From contig SUUM01000008.1 in assembly GCA_015062525.1 (NCBI GenBank), positions 1 through 35,412 on the forward strand: 35,412 nt of DNA. The letters are read 5' to 3'. Origin of the DNA: Alphaproteobacteria bacterium (lineage in GTDB: Bacteria; Pseudomonadota; Alphaproteobacteria; Rs-D84). Both the position numbers and the translations under genes were made by a program. This document shows, in pieces, positions 17,227 through 25,328 of this stretch; position 1 is the first letter of the stretch, and every line of letters starts with the position of its first letter. The notes below the pieces were generated by a model. It was not told where the DNA came from. It made no database searches and saw only the letters and a program-made list of their open reading frames with translations.

Positions 17227-17412
17227 ATGGGACAAATAAAAGATACTTTAACTGAAACACGCGATTGGGCGCTGGAAATGAAAGATTCAACCAGACAGTG
17301 TCCTTTGTTACACATACAGTTCGCGTGCCAGGCATGGAACCTGGACCAAATAATTAAAATAGCAAACACGGTTGAACGCGCATATAACCGGTTACGTGGC
17401 AAGCAAAGATAG
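17227..17412 (+). CDS. Small hypothetical protein, possibly leaderless
   Basis: A 61-residue protein with no family I recognise. It has two cysteines and tryptophans (RDWALEMKDSTRQCPLLHIQ, then FACQAWNLDQIIKIANTVER) and a basic end. The ATG at 17227 lies about eight bases after a -10-like box, which would give an mRNA with hardly any leader; leaderless translation is common enough in this class to be possible. A start at Met17 is an alternative. It is followed after 12 bases by a second tiny gene. Confidence 0.5.
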   Translation: MGQIKDTLTETRDWALEMKDSTRQCPLLHIQFACQAWNLDQIIKIANTVERAYNRLRGKQR

Positions 17413-17424
17413 GGAACAAAACAT

Positions 17425-17529
17425 ATGGACAAGATGTTTTTGCCTTTTTATAAATTGTTTGTGGCGCTGTTTATATACTATCTGATGATGGATGCGTTGG
17501 CGAAATTTGGTTTAATAAAATCTAAATAA
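17425..17529 (+). CDS. 34-residue single-pass membrane protein
   Basis: A short ORF beginning MDKMFLPFYK and ending FGLIKSK, with one hydrophobic segment (LFVALFIYYLMM, residues 11-22). AGGGA lies about nine bases before the ATG. It follows the 61-residue gene by 12 bases on the same strand, so it may share that transcript. Function unknown; it could be a membrane peptide or a chance ORF. Confidence 0.4.
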   Translation: MDKMFLPFYKLFVALFIYYLMMDALAKFGLIKSK

Positions 17530-17655
17530 AAAGGTTGCGTTTTTATAAAACGTATGATTAAATAGGGGCACAAACGGATTTTTTCGGGTGTACGGATGAT
17601 GCTGCTCGGGTACACTTGGAACACAAAAAAACAAAAAAACTAAGGGTTTGAAGTC

Positions 17656-17808
17656 ATGGCAACAAAACGTACATATCAACCATCGAAAACACGCCGTGTT
17701 CGCACACACGGGTTCCGTGCACGTATGGCAACCGCTGGTGGTCGCGATGTTTTGAATCGTCGTCGCGCGGCGGGTCGTAAAAGATTGGCTGCAACTGCGG
17801 CTAACTAA
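17656..17808 (+). CDS. rpmH: 50S ribosomal protein L34
   Basis: A 50-residue L34 with the full signature: [11 protein letters not shown] at the start, [18 protein letters not shown] in the middle and [12 protein letters not shown] near the end. L34 is a small basic protein of the large ribosomal subunit. The usual downstream partner rnpA (RNase P protein) is absent: a terminator follows within three bases. The leader 17530-17655 is about 125 bases with no other ORF of note. Confidence 0.95.
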   Translation: MATKRTYQPSKTRRVRTHGFRARMATAGGRDVLNRRRAAGRKRLAATAAN

Positions 17809-17810
17809 AA

Positions 17811-17837
17811 AAAACCGCCAATTGGCGGTTTTTTTAT
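17811..17837 (+). terminator. Terminator of rpmH
   Basis: AAAACCGCC and GGCGGTTTT form a perfect stem around AATT, followed by further Ts. It begins three bases after the rpmH stop and may also serve the convergent XRE-like gene. Confidence 0.9.
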
Positions 17838-18019
17838 TCCAGCGGACGTTCCGTTATTATTACAAACATTATTTTCTGATATAAATCCAATTCAATTTGA
17901 CCCGTTCTTATCATGGAATAAGTTATATCATTGCTAAGCGCCAGAATATTACACATTTGCCATGCAGGTATACCCAGTTCTTGTCTTGTACTTTCTATGC
18001 GTTGTCCAATATGCATCAT
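17834..18019 (-). CDS. Small XRE-like helix-turn-helix protein
   Basis: A 61-residue protein starting MMHIGQRIESTRQELGIPAW, which matches the first helices of a Cro/CI-type HTH; the next segment (QMCNILALSNDITYSMIRTG) fits the recognition part. It is shorter than most XRE regulators. The TTG at 18055 would lie within the terminator of the upstream RNA, so the ATG pair at 18019/18016 is preferred; GGGGG lies just before them. It is the downstream gene of RNA cassette 1, as the partial gene at 35346 is for cassette 2; the two proteins align as GxxLxxxRxxM-type starts. Confidence 0.6.
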   Translation of the reverse strand: MMHIGQRIESTRQELGIPAWQMCNILALSNDITYSMIRTGQIELDLYQKIMFVIITERPLE

Positions 18020-18033
18020 CACCCCCAATAAAC

Positions 18034-18202
18034 AAAAACCGCGTTTGAAAATCAAAAGCGGTTGGAGGTTTAGAACTATTACAGAAAATAGCGTTGTTTA
18101 TTTATGTATATCACAACCCTCCAACCACTTGGGTTGGAGTTTTACGTCTTGACGACGTTCTGTAATGGGTTCTAAAGCCCCGCACCGGAATCACCCCAGC
18201 GC
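18034..18202 (-). ncRNA. Structured leader RNA or sRNA, cassette copy 1 (possible attenuator)
   Basis: On the minus strand the predicted RNA runs from about 18202 to the T run at 18034. The outer stem pairs 18158-18176 with 18069-18086 (one internal two-base mismatch). Inside, CTCCAACCC (131-139 of 18xxx) pairs with GGTTGGAGGG (18117-18126). A GTTGT/ACAAC hairpin lies at 18113-18117 and 18093-18097. A second CCTCCAACC (18060-18068) overlaps the AACCGC arm (18058-18063) of a terminator whose GCGGTT arm is 18037-18042. GGTTGGAGGG could therefore pair with either CCTCCAACC copy, and the second pairing would break the terminator. Pairings, promoter and position all recur in copy 2. I do not recognise the family. 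Confidence 0.65.
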
Positions 18203-18208
18203 ACGCCT

Positions 18209-18254
18209 ATTATATGACATATAAAATACAATTTCAAATACTTAGATAAATAAA
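18209..18254 (-). promoter_or_regulatory. Promoter of RNA cassette 1
   Basis: On the minus strand TTGAAA (18232-18237), a 17-base spacer and TATAAT (18209-18214). The box TTTTATTTATCTAA lies just upstream (18241-18254) and recurs upstream of the second cassette's promoter, so it may be an operator or UP element. Confidence 0.75.
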
Positions 18255-18280
18255 ATCTTGGTGCGATATGTATGTCTTAT

Positions 18281-18297
18281 CCCCCCCGATCGGGGGG
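18281..18297 (-). terminator. G/C-rich hairpin after the RND operon
   Basis: CCCCCC and GGGGGG (18282-18287 and 18292-18297) pair around GATC, ten bases past the stop codon of the RND gene on the minus strand. No clear T run follows, so termination may be partial. Confidence 0.4.
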
Positions 18298-18306
18298 AAG
18301 GGGTGA

Positions 18307-21300
18307 TTATCTGCGCCATTTAGGTTTCCAATGACGCGCACGTTCAATCAAAAAGAACAGCGCAGGCGTCAGGGTAAATGTGAACACAAGACTTGCAAAC
18401 ATACCACCAATCATAACCGCGCCCATGGCGACCTTCATACCGTCAATAGACCATAACTGGGGTACCATACCTGCGATAACAGCAATCGATGTCATCAAAA
18501 TCATATTCTTGCGGTCCATCAATTCTGTCCACAAGGCGCTGTGCATATCTTCGCCACGATTTACACGATTAATCGCGGGTTCCAACACCAAAATGTTATT
18601 GTTAACCACCAGACCCACCAGCATAACAAATGCTAACATCGCACCAATATTCATAGTCGCCCCAGACAAGAACATCAAAATGAACACGCCGGTAAAACTG
18701 GTTAAAATAGATGTCGCAATCGTGAATGGATGCGCCAGGGAATTCAAAATCGCCGCCAACAACATAAAAGTTAAAATTGTTGCAAGCAAGAATGCCTTGC
18801 CGATTTCAGCGGCGGCTTCTGCCTGGTATTCGGACATTCCGCCGAACTCGGTATAGTAGCCATATTCCCAATCCATGTTATCTAATTCTGCCTGGATTTT
18901 TGCCTGGACTGGCCCCATGGTTGATTTACCGATATTAATATCAATTTCGGTCAGACGATTTTTATTCTGACGACGAATATCAGGCGTTGCACGTTCCATT
19001 TTTACTTCGCCCAAAGATGATAATGGCACCATACCCTTTTGCGAATTTACGTACACATTATCAAACAAGGACGCATTTTTGAAAGGACGTGCAAATTCCA
19101 AAACAATTGGATATTCTTCGCCATTTTCTTTGTATTTATAATCATCGTTGCCATACAGCGCGGTGCGCAATGTTGTGCCGGCATAAGCGTTCTGGACGCC
19201 CCAGAAATTCATCTTTTCCTGGTCTGGGATGAACTGGGTTTCCATGGCAGGCAATTGTTGCGCACGGACGGCAGATTGAACCTCGGGTATTTGATTGACG
19301 ACGTCAATAATATGCGCTGCGTACGCTTCTCGTTTTGCGTCGTCTGGTCCAAACACGTTTAATACCAGGTCAGATGACGAGCCGGCAGATTGAGCCTCGC
19401 CCGCGCGAATTTGAATTTCTGCATCCGCAATATCGGCAATCGATGGCAACATTTTCTGTGCCAATATTTTGTCCGATATATTACGTTCAGACACATCAAC
19501 CAATTCAACCTTGATATCAATATTCTGTAATCCCTGGTCGCCGATTTTTACGGTTGTGGCTGCAACTTCGGGGAACTGTTTCAGACGTTCTTCAATTTGA
19601 AGCGCAATCGATTCAGACTTTTCATATGTTGCCCCCATCGGCGCACGCGCCGTGATTGTAATTTCATTGGCGTCAGTCGTTGGCGAAAATTCGTTCCCAA
19701 CAAACTTCATCAATGTAGTGGACCCAATAAATATCGCAACCACTATACCAACAACACGCCATGGGTGTTGCCCCTGGTAATCATACCAGCGACGCATCCA
19801 ACCAGTGCTGGTTGGTTTTGGGTATGAAATCTGTTTTTTCTTGGCCAACTTATTGTTTTTATCAGTCAGGCGCAAGAATTTCGCAATCATCATTGGTGTC
19901 AATGTGAACGAGAACATCAAGGACAGCAATGTCAGATATACAACCGTCATACCAAATTGGACCATAAACTGCCCCACGATACCGCCCATAAACGCCAATG
20001 GCAAGAAAACCACTACGTTCGTTCCAACACCAGCCAGAACGGACACCGCAACTTTTTTGGTACCATCAATCGCAGCATCTTCTGGTTTTTTGCCAGCTCG
20101 CATTTCTTGCAGGGCCGATTCTATCAAAATAATCGCGTTTGACACCAATGTACCCAAGGCAGATGAATAAGCCAACAATGTTAATGCGTTAACTGTAAAG
20201 TTGCTGTTGTCCATAAAGAAGAAGCCAGCAACCAGTGACGTAGGAATAACAACCCCCGCGATAACGGTCGAACGCCAGTTACGTGTAAATGCTAACAACA
20301 CCAAAATTGTAAATACAACACCCAAGATAATACCGTTAATTGTACTGTCCGTTTCTTCGGATACAGCGATTGAAGAATCAGATGCAATTAACAGTTCTGC
20401 ACCTGGGAAACGTTTTTGCAGGTCCACCTGAAATTCAGGCATACGCTTGCGTAATTCGCCAGAAATATTTACAGCATTACCGTCTGATGCCTTGACCACG
20501 GATGCAATAACAACTGGTTCGCCATTATAACGCGCACCGTTTTCAATATCGCGGGCGGCATCTGTAATTTGCGCAATATCAGATAATTTGAAATTGCCAC
20601 CTTCGACCGTTGTCAGACGCAAATTTGCAATTTCATCGACGGATGCAAATTCACCAATAAAGCGAACGTTCGAAGAATTTGCAGTTGTTTCAATTTTACC
20701 ACCAGGCACATTCAAGTTATGCGCCCCCAAGGCAGATACAACATCCATTACCGTTATGCCGTGCGCCGCCATAGAATCAGGATTTAACGCAATACGAATT
20801 GCACGTTCGCGACCACCAAATACAGACACACTTGCCACACCCTGAAGCCCTGTAATTTTCGTGGACAAAACGTCATCAACATATTCTTCGACCGCGCGCG
20901 CATCGGCACCACGTATCACAATATCAACCACAGACTGTTGTAATGGGTTTAACTTTTCAACAACTGGATTTTCCATATCGGATGGAAATTCAGAAATCAG
21001 CGAATCTAGTTTTGTCTTAACTTCGTTTGCTTTGTCATTAACATTTACACCCAGATTAAATTCCGCCATTACCATTGCGCTGTTTTCATAGACGTATGAT
21101 GTGATTTTCTTTAGTTCAGAAACCTCGCTCATCGCATCTTCAGCGCGTTTTACAACCTGTGATTCCAATTCAGATGGCGCAGCACCCGGATATATGAACG
21201 TCGCCGTCACCATCGGAAAGTCCAATGCTGGCGTACGTTCAACATTCATATTTGGAAATGATACCAACCCCAATACAACCCATACCAAAACAAACATTAA

Positions 21301-21336
21301 TGTGGTGATTGGTCTGCGAACAAAAAACTTTAACAT
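18307..21336 (-). CDS. RND-family efflux transporter permease, divergent
   Basis: Inner-membrane RND pump of HAE1/AcrB type, 1009 residues. The N-terminus (FFVRRPITTLMFVLVWVVLG) and the twin TM-plus-periplasmic-domain layout are typical, as are YPGAAPSELESQV and GRERAIRI. The proton-relay Asp pair of TM4 (AcrB 407/408) is replaced: the segment reads LGTLVSNAIILIE with Ser399 and Asn400. The TM10 Lys (AcrB 940) is Asn912 in GLVVNNNILVLE. Asn here is common, but loss of the Asp pair is not. Transport may therefore be coupled differently or be lost. It is last in a marR-tolC-adaptor-RND operon, 18 bases after the adaptor. Substrate unknown. Confidence 0.9.
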   Translation of the reverse strand: MLKFFVRRPITTLMFVLVWVVLGLVSFPNMNVERTPALDFPMVTATFIYPGAAPSELESQVVKRAEDAMSEVSELKKITSYVYENSAMVMAEFNLGVNVNDKANEVKTKLDSLISEFPSDMENPVVEKLNPLQQSVVDIVIRGADARAVEEYVDDVLSTKITGLQGVASVSVFGGRERAIRIALNPDSMAAHGITVMDVVSALGAHNLNVPGGKIETTANSSNVRFIGEFASVDEIANLRLTTVEGGNFKLSDIAQITDAARDIENGARYNGEPVVIASVVKASDGNAVNISGELRKRMPEFQVDLQKRFPGAELLIASDSSIAVSEETDSTINGIILGVVFTILVLLAFTRNWRSTVIAGVVIPTSLVAGFFFMDNSNFTVNALTLLAYSSALGTLVSNAIILIESALQEMRAGKKPEDAAIDGTKKVAVSVLAGVGTNVVVFLPLAFMGGIVGQFMVQFGMTVVYLTLLSLMFSFTLTPMMIAKFLRLTDKNNKLAKKKQISYPKPTSTGWMRRWYDYQGQHPWRVVGIVVAIFIGSTTLMKFVGNEFSPTTDANEITITARAPMGATYEKSESIALQIEERLKQFPEVAATTVKIGDQGLQNIDIKVELVDVSERNISDKILAQKMLPSIADIADAEIQIRAGEAQSAGSSSDLVLNVFGPDDAKREAYAAHIIDVVNQIPEVQSAVRAQQLPAMETQFIPDQEKMNFWGVQNAYAGTTLRTALYGNDDYKYKENGEEYPIVLEFARPFKNASLFDNVYVNSQKGMVPLSSLGEVKMERATPDIRRQNKNRLTEIDINIGKSTMGPVQAKIQAELDNMDWEYGYYTEFGGMSEYQAEAAAEIGKAFLLATILTFMLLAAILNSLAHPFTIATSILTSFTGVFILMFLSGATMNIGAMLAFVMLVGLVVNNNILVLEPAINRVNRGEDMHSALWTELMDRKNMILMTSIAVIAGMVPQLWSIDGMKVAMGAVMIGGMFASLVFTFTLTPALFFLIERARHWKPKWRR

Positions 21337-21354
21337 ATCTTAATCCCCCCTGCC

Positions 21355-21954
21355 CTATTTTTTAATTTGAACTTTGTCGCCAGCGCGAACCGATGACAGA
21401 ATTACAACGTCGCCATTACGCAGACCGGATTTAATGTATGCGTTTTCTGAATCCTGGCGAGCAATTTCAACAGTGCGTGCGGTTGCAACACCATTTTCAG
21501 CAACATAAACCATGCCGTCTGTAATAGCATACAATGGAACAAAATGACCCGTGGCATTAAATTCCGCCATCTGCAAACCGTCCGCAACACCTGATGTACG
21601 AACAACGTACATACCCGTATCGTAATCTATATTTGATGATACAGATACGATTTTACCATCACCAACCTTTTGACCGGCGCGCAGATTCTGGGCACGCGCA
21701 AACGACACATATGCACGATTGTTTTTTACCGCCAATGGTTCGTACAAAGTCCCGGATTTATTCGACATTTCAATTGCCATAACCGGCAAACCAGTATCCG
21801 CCGCAACACGCGATGCATTAAAAACAAAACGCGCATTTTCAGACGCAACCGCCGCAAAGCGGAATATTACCCACCCAGCCAATAGCGCAACCAACGATAT
21901 ATATGCAATTTTCTTGAATTTTTTAGTTGCCATTGTTCTTTGTATTTTTTCCAT
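21355..21954 (-). CDS. Minimal periplasmic adaptor (membrane-fusion protein)
   Basis: A 199-residue protein that would bridge the RND pump and TolC. One N-terminal membrane anchor (IAYISLVALLAGWVIFRFAA), then beta-rich segments (LYEPLAVKNNRAYVSFARAQ; ARTVEIARQDSENAYIKSGL; GDVVILSSVRAGDKVQIKK), the last being a recognisable membrane-proximal adaptor ending. The alpha-helical hairpin and most of the lipoyl domain of ordinary 370-400-residue adaptors are missing. No frameshift is visible, so this seems a genuine short form. The ATG at 21954 is preferred over the GTG at 21963 because AGGTG precedes it, and it lies one base after the tolC stop. Confidence 0.65.
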   Translation of the reverse strand: MEKIQRTMATKKFKKIAYISLVALLAGWVIFRFAAVASENARFVFNASRVAADTGLPVMAIEMSNKSGTLYEPLAVKNNRAYVSFARAQNLRAGQKVGDGKIVSVSSNIDYDTGMYVVRTSGVADGLQMAEFNATGHFVPLYAITDGMVYVAENGVATARTVEIARQDSENAYIKSGLRNGDVVILSSVRAGDKVQIKK

Positions 21955-21955
21955 T

Positions 21956-23287
21956 TTATTCACCTAACTTTTTTACCATTTCCGCAGACATTAAAATATT
22001 GTACTTCATTTGCAGCACAGACACATCCAACGAATACAGACCCGCAGATACATCCGCCAATTCAACCGCAGACGTCTGACCCGACGCAAAACGATTCTGG
22101 GACAGTTCATACGTCTTTTGTGCCAAATCACGTGCACTTATTAAAGATTCCAGATTATCACGCAACATATCGTACTGGCCGATTGCGGTGTTATACTGTT
22201 CCGTCGTGATTTTTTTCGCCTGGGCTAAATCTTCGCGTGCGGCTTCGGCATTCATTGCCTCTATCGTGGCGTTGGCACGATTCAGACCACCATTGAAAAT
22301 CGGCATTTGTAATGCAAGTCCCCAATATGCAGACTGACCACCCTTTTCATCAAACAAATGACCAACATCACCCGACATTGATGAATATGTGTATGACGCG
22401 GTTGCCGCCAATGTTGGATAATTATTTGCACGTTTAGAACGCGCCAGGCGTTCATACATGTTCGCCTGTTCGTCCAAGATTTCCCATTGTGGTGTTGACT
22501 TTAATTCTGGTGCGTTTAGTGCGGCAAATTCTGTTGGGAAATTGTCCGTCAAAACCAATTCTTCGTTAATATCAATACCCGCCATAATTTTCAACATACG
22601 ATGTGCAGTATCGCGATTAAACTTTACATTCGCCAGATTCACCTGTTTTGTAATAATATCAGATTCAATTTTTAACAGGTTGCTGCGGTTCGCACGACCG
22701 GCGGATGTTAATTTACTTTTCGCAGTTTGCGCGTTTTTCAAATCTTTCTGCGCCAGCGCAACCATTTCATCGGTCATTTTCGCCGTCCAATACAAATCAG
22801 TTGCGGCATAGCGAACCTCGCGCGTGGTTAATTCGCGTGAAGATTCAGCCATTTTTATCGCAGATTTAACCGATTTAACCGCATTGCCAATTTTGCCAAA
22901 TGTGTAAATAGGCTGGGTCAAGGTCAAGCCCGCCTGAAAAATATTATCAGGAATTTCTACAAAAACAGATTGGTCCTTTAACGATTCAGAAATCAAACCG
23001 CCCATCGCAGGTGGCAATTCGATACCCATGGATTTTGATGGATTTTCGACGTTCACCATGTTCATATACGACGCGGTACCTTCGATTGAAAACCAACGGT
23101 TTGCGTTGGCCGCATCCAAAGATGCCTCGGCCTTGTTCACGTTTGCCTGGGCCTTTTTCAAGTCATGCGATTCGTGTTCAATTTTAGTAATCGCATCATT
23201 TAACGACAGGTCCAAAGAATACGCCGGCGAAAAACAAACACCGGCAAACAAACACGCGACCATTGATACGGTTTTAATTTTTTGCAT
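21956..23287 (-). CDS. tolC: TolC-like outer-membrane efflux protein
   Basis: Outer-membrane channel of the tripartite pump, 443 residues. The signal peptide is MQKIKTVSMVACLFAGVCFS followed by PAYSLDLS. The mature protein shows the OEP helical repeats: DAITKIEHESHDLKKAQANV and, in the second half, MNAEAAREDLAQAKKITTEQ; SQNRFASGQTSAVELADVSA near the C-terminus is a typical repeat end. LTLTQPIYTFGKIGNAVKSV is the usual TolC-style strand and helix. It overlaps the end of marR by 14 bases and is followed after one base by the adaptor gene. It forms the exit duct for the pump coded by its neighbours. Confidence 0.9.
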   Translation of the reverse strand: MQKIKTVSMVACLFAGVCFSPAYSLDLSLNDAITKIEHESHDLKKAQANVNKAEASLDAANANRWFSIEGTASYMNMVNVENPSKSMGIELPPAMGGLISESLKDQSVFVEIPDNIFQAGLTLTQPIYTFGKIGNAVKSVKSAIKMAESSRELTTREVRYAATDLYWTAKMTDEMVALAQKDLKNAQTAKSKLTSAGRANRSNLLKIESDIITKQVNLANVKFNRDTAHRMLKIMAGIDINEELVLTDNFPTEFAALNAPELKSTPQWEILDEQANMYERLARSKRANNYPTLAATASYTYSSMSGDVGHLFDEKGGQSAYWGLALQMPIFNGGLNRANATIEAMNAEAAREDLAQAKKITTEQYNTAIGQYDMLRDNLESLISARDLAQKTYELSQNRFASGQTSAVELADVSAGLYSLDVSVLQMKYNILMSAEMVKKLGE

Positions 23288-23729
23288 TGTTTAACTCCAC
23301 CTTTTTAATTACATCACGCATAGTACGCAGTGCGTCAGTTAGGCGCGCCTCATCTTCGCGCGAAAGGGACGCAAAAACACGTTCAACGCCCGTACGAAAC
23401 ATATCCATAGCAACAACCGCCAATTCCGCACCCGCGGGCGACACACAATACCATGTGTTACGACGATCATTTTCATCAATCGTACGAACAACCAGACCGT
23501 CTGCCTCTAACTTACGAAAAGCGGCACACAAATTTGGCGCCGAAACATGTTCGCGACGCGCAATATCTTTTAGACGCGCACGACCACCATTGTGCAGGCG
23601 CACCAAAATAGACATCATCTGACGTGGATAACCCGTGGAATCAACACGATCCAAACGCAGTTTGTCTGCTATTTTGTCCAGCGTCCAAATATTTTCTTCC
23701 ATTAAACGAACAAATTCCTTGCGCGCCAT
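23274..23729 (-). CDS. MarR-family transcriptional regulator
   Basis: A 151-residue winged-helix regulator. MMSILVRLHNGGRARLKDIA is the first HTH part, REHVSAPNLCAAFRKLEADG the recognition helix, LVVRTIDENDRRNTWYCVSP the wing with the DRR signature. It heads the efflux operon and probably represses it. AGGAG lies before the ATG, and a CCTAT-N3-ATAGG palindrome overlaps the same region. Inducer unknown. Confidence 0.88.
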   Translation of the reverse strand: MARKEFVRLMEENIWTLDKIADKLRLDRVDSTGYPRQMMSILVRLHNGGRARLKDIARREHVSAPNLCAAFRKLEADGLVVRTIDENDRRNTWYCVSPAGAELAVVAMDMFRTGVERVFASLSREDEARLTDALRTMRDVIKKVELNNAKN

Positions 23730-23737
23730 TTTTATCT

Positions 23738-23750
23738 CCTATATAATAGG
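23738..23750 (-). promoter_or_regulatory. Candidate MarR operator
   Basis: Palindrome CCTAT-TAT-ATAGG on the minus strand, touching the ribosome site of marR. It is short and A/T-rich, so the assignment is tentative. TATAAT on the minus strand a little upstream is a possible -10 box. Confidence 0.35.
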
Positions 23751-24190
23751 TTCGAAACGGAAATCATTATAAAACCGAATTATTATATATTTTAATAAAT
23801 TCTTTTGCAAGTGTTTTGTTGAAATTTTTTTGAATTTTTTTGTCATGAAACACGATAAAGCATATTATTATAAATTATATTTTAACCAGGCTTTACCACA
23901 AATCACAGAAATCACAACACAATCAAAACACGCGAACAAATTAATTTCGAACGTCAACAAGATATTGAACATATAAGAACAGGCACTATATTCAATTGCA
24001 AAACAAAATAAAAAAAATTATGCCTGTCAGGGTTTTCAGCAAAATTATATTTGTTTATTGATATTTTTTATTTTTCCCATGTTTTAACGCAATTTTCGTG
24101 ATATTTGTTTAGCAAAAATTAACATCGCAATGTTTTATATTTTTTTATACAAAAAACATGCGTAATATCAATAAGTTAATCGGCATAAAA
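23751..24190. other. Gene-free A/T-rich intergenic region
   Basis: No convincing gene on either strand; the sequence is strongly A/T-rich with runs of A and T. The left end must carry the promoter of the marR-tolC operon. No RNA gene or repeat is recognised in the middle. The right end leads into the paired palindromes. Confidence 0.5.
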
Positions 24191-24308
24191 ACTATAAAAC
24201 AAACCAACGTTTGTTTTATACCATTTTGTCGAACAAAAAAATAGCAGATTTCCGCCATTTTTGCAAGCGAAAATCAACTATAAAACAAACGTTGGTTTGT
24301 TTTATAGT
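24191..24308. repeat. Paired inverted palindromes upstream of glycine-rich genes
   Basis: 24191-24220 and 24279-24308 are 30-base perfect inverted copies of each other, with a 58-base spacer. Each is itself a palindrome: TATAAAACAAAC and GTTTGTTTTATA arms around CAAC in the left copy and GTTG in the right copy. The right copy has 14-base arms (24277-24308) and lies 16 bases before the start codon at 24325. It could be a double regulator site, a transcript hairpin, or the ends of an invertible segment. Confidence 0.8.
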
Positions 24309-24324
24309 CTAAATGGGGGGATTT

Positions 24325-25323
24325 ATGCCGGCAATACATGTTAATAATGTTGAAATTCAGGTGTATGAACAGCAATATACATCACCCACCCTGCACGTAC
24401 AAAATACCGACGGAAAAATATACCACGCAATTGTTATACCCCAGGGGGGCGAATTTCTTGATGCCTCGGAAAAACTGGTATATTCCGCGGATTCAATCAA
24501 TACATGTCAACCGGTCACATTGGATGCGGGATTGTATCGCGTGGAATTACGTGGCGGCGCGGGTGGAAAACAATCGCGGTGCAATGCCGGTTTGGGCAAG
24601 ACAAACATTACCGCGAATGTTGTAAGCCAGATTTTTAAATTACCCACACAAACAACCGTATATGCGTTTCGTGGTGGCGACGGTAATGACAGTCCCACGG
24701 TGACAATACATCAGATTCCGGGTGGTGGTTCATCGGGTGTGGACAGCATGCTGATTATCGGGGACCGTGCAATTGTTGGTATCGGCGCACCATCGTCACA
24801 GTGTTTTAATTTATCTGCAAGTGCATATCCTGGTGGAGGATTACCAATAGGATTAACATGTCAATCCACACCATCTGGAACATATTCTGTACAAGATATT
24901 AAGATAGGCGATTCTTATATACAGATATCTAATGGCTGTGCCGGTGGGGGTGGGGGTGCGCCAAATGGCGTTGGTGGTGCGGCGGGTTCAAGCACGCAAT
25001 TTAAAACAACCGCCGGCAAAAATGCAACCACCAATGGTGGTGGTAATGGTGGTGATATTGAAAATTTAACGGGGGATTCACAAACAAAAAATATCGCATA
25101 CGGTGGTGCGGGTGGCAAAAACGTATATTGGCAATGTGCCGGTCACACGGCGGTATCGTATGGTGGGGGCGGCGGTGGGGCATCGTGTGTCCTGAGGAAG
25201 CCCAGCATCTGCGAAAGCCTTGGTTCATGGTGTTATTCCGATTGCGCCGATGGTGGTGATGGGGCATCGGGCAGTACCGGCAAATCAGACACCAGTTACG
25301 TTAAAATTTATAAAATAGGATAA
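24325..25323 (+). CDS. Glycine-rich protein, paralogue 1
   Basis: A 332-residue protein I do not recognise by function. The N-terminal ~75 residues form a non-repetitive domain (TDGKIYHAIV, KLVYSADSINTCQPVTLDAG, YRVELRGGAGG). Gly-rich blocks follow (PGGGSSGVDSMLIIGDRAIV, AGGGGGAPNGVGGAAG, SYGGGGGGASC), ending SGSTGKSDTSYVKIYKIG. Gly-rich, Cys-containing repeats suggest a structural or surface protein, but no signal peptide is visible. GGGGGG lies five bases before the chosen ATG; a start at 24313 would add four residues. It is followed after five bases by its paralogue. Confidence 0.7.
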   Translation: MPAIHVNNVEIQVYEQQYTSPTLHVQNTDGKIYHAIVIPQGGEFLDASEKLVYSADSINTCQPVTLDAGLYRVELRGGAGGKQSRCNAGLGKTNITANVVSQIFKLPTQTTVYAFRGGDGNDSPTVTIHQIPGGGSSGVDSMLIIGDRAIVGIGAPSSQCFNLSASAYPGGGLPIGLTCQSTPSGTYSVQDIKIGDSYIQISNGCAGGGGGAPNGVGGAAGSSTQFKTTAGKNATTNGGGNGGDIENLTGDSQTKNIAYGGAGGKNVYWQCAGHTAVSYGGGGGGASCVLRKPSICESLGSWCYSDCADGGDGASGSTGKSDTSYVKIYKIG

Positions 25324-25328
25324 TCATA

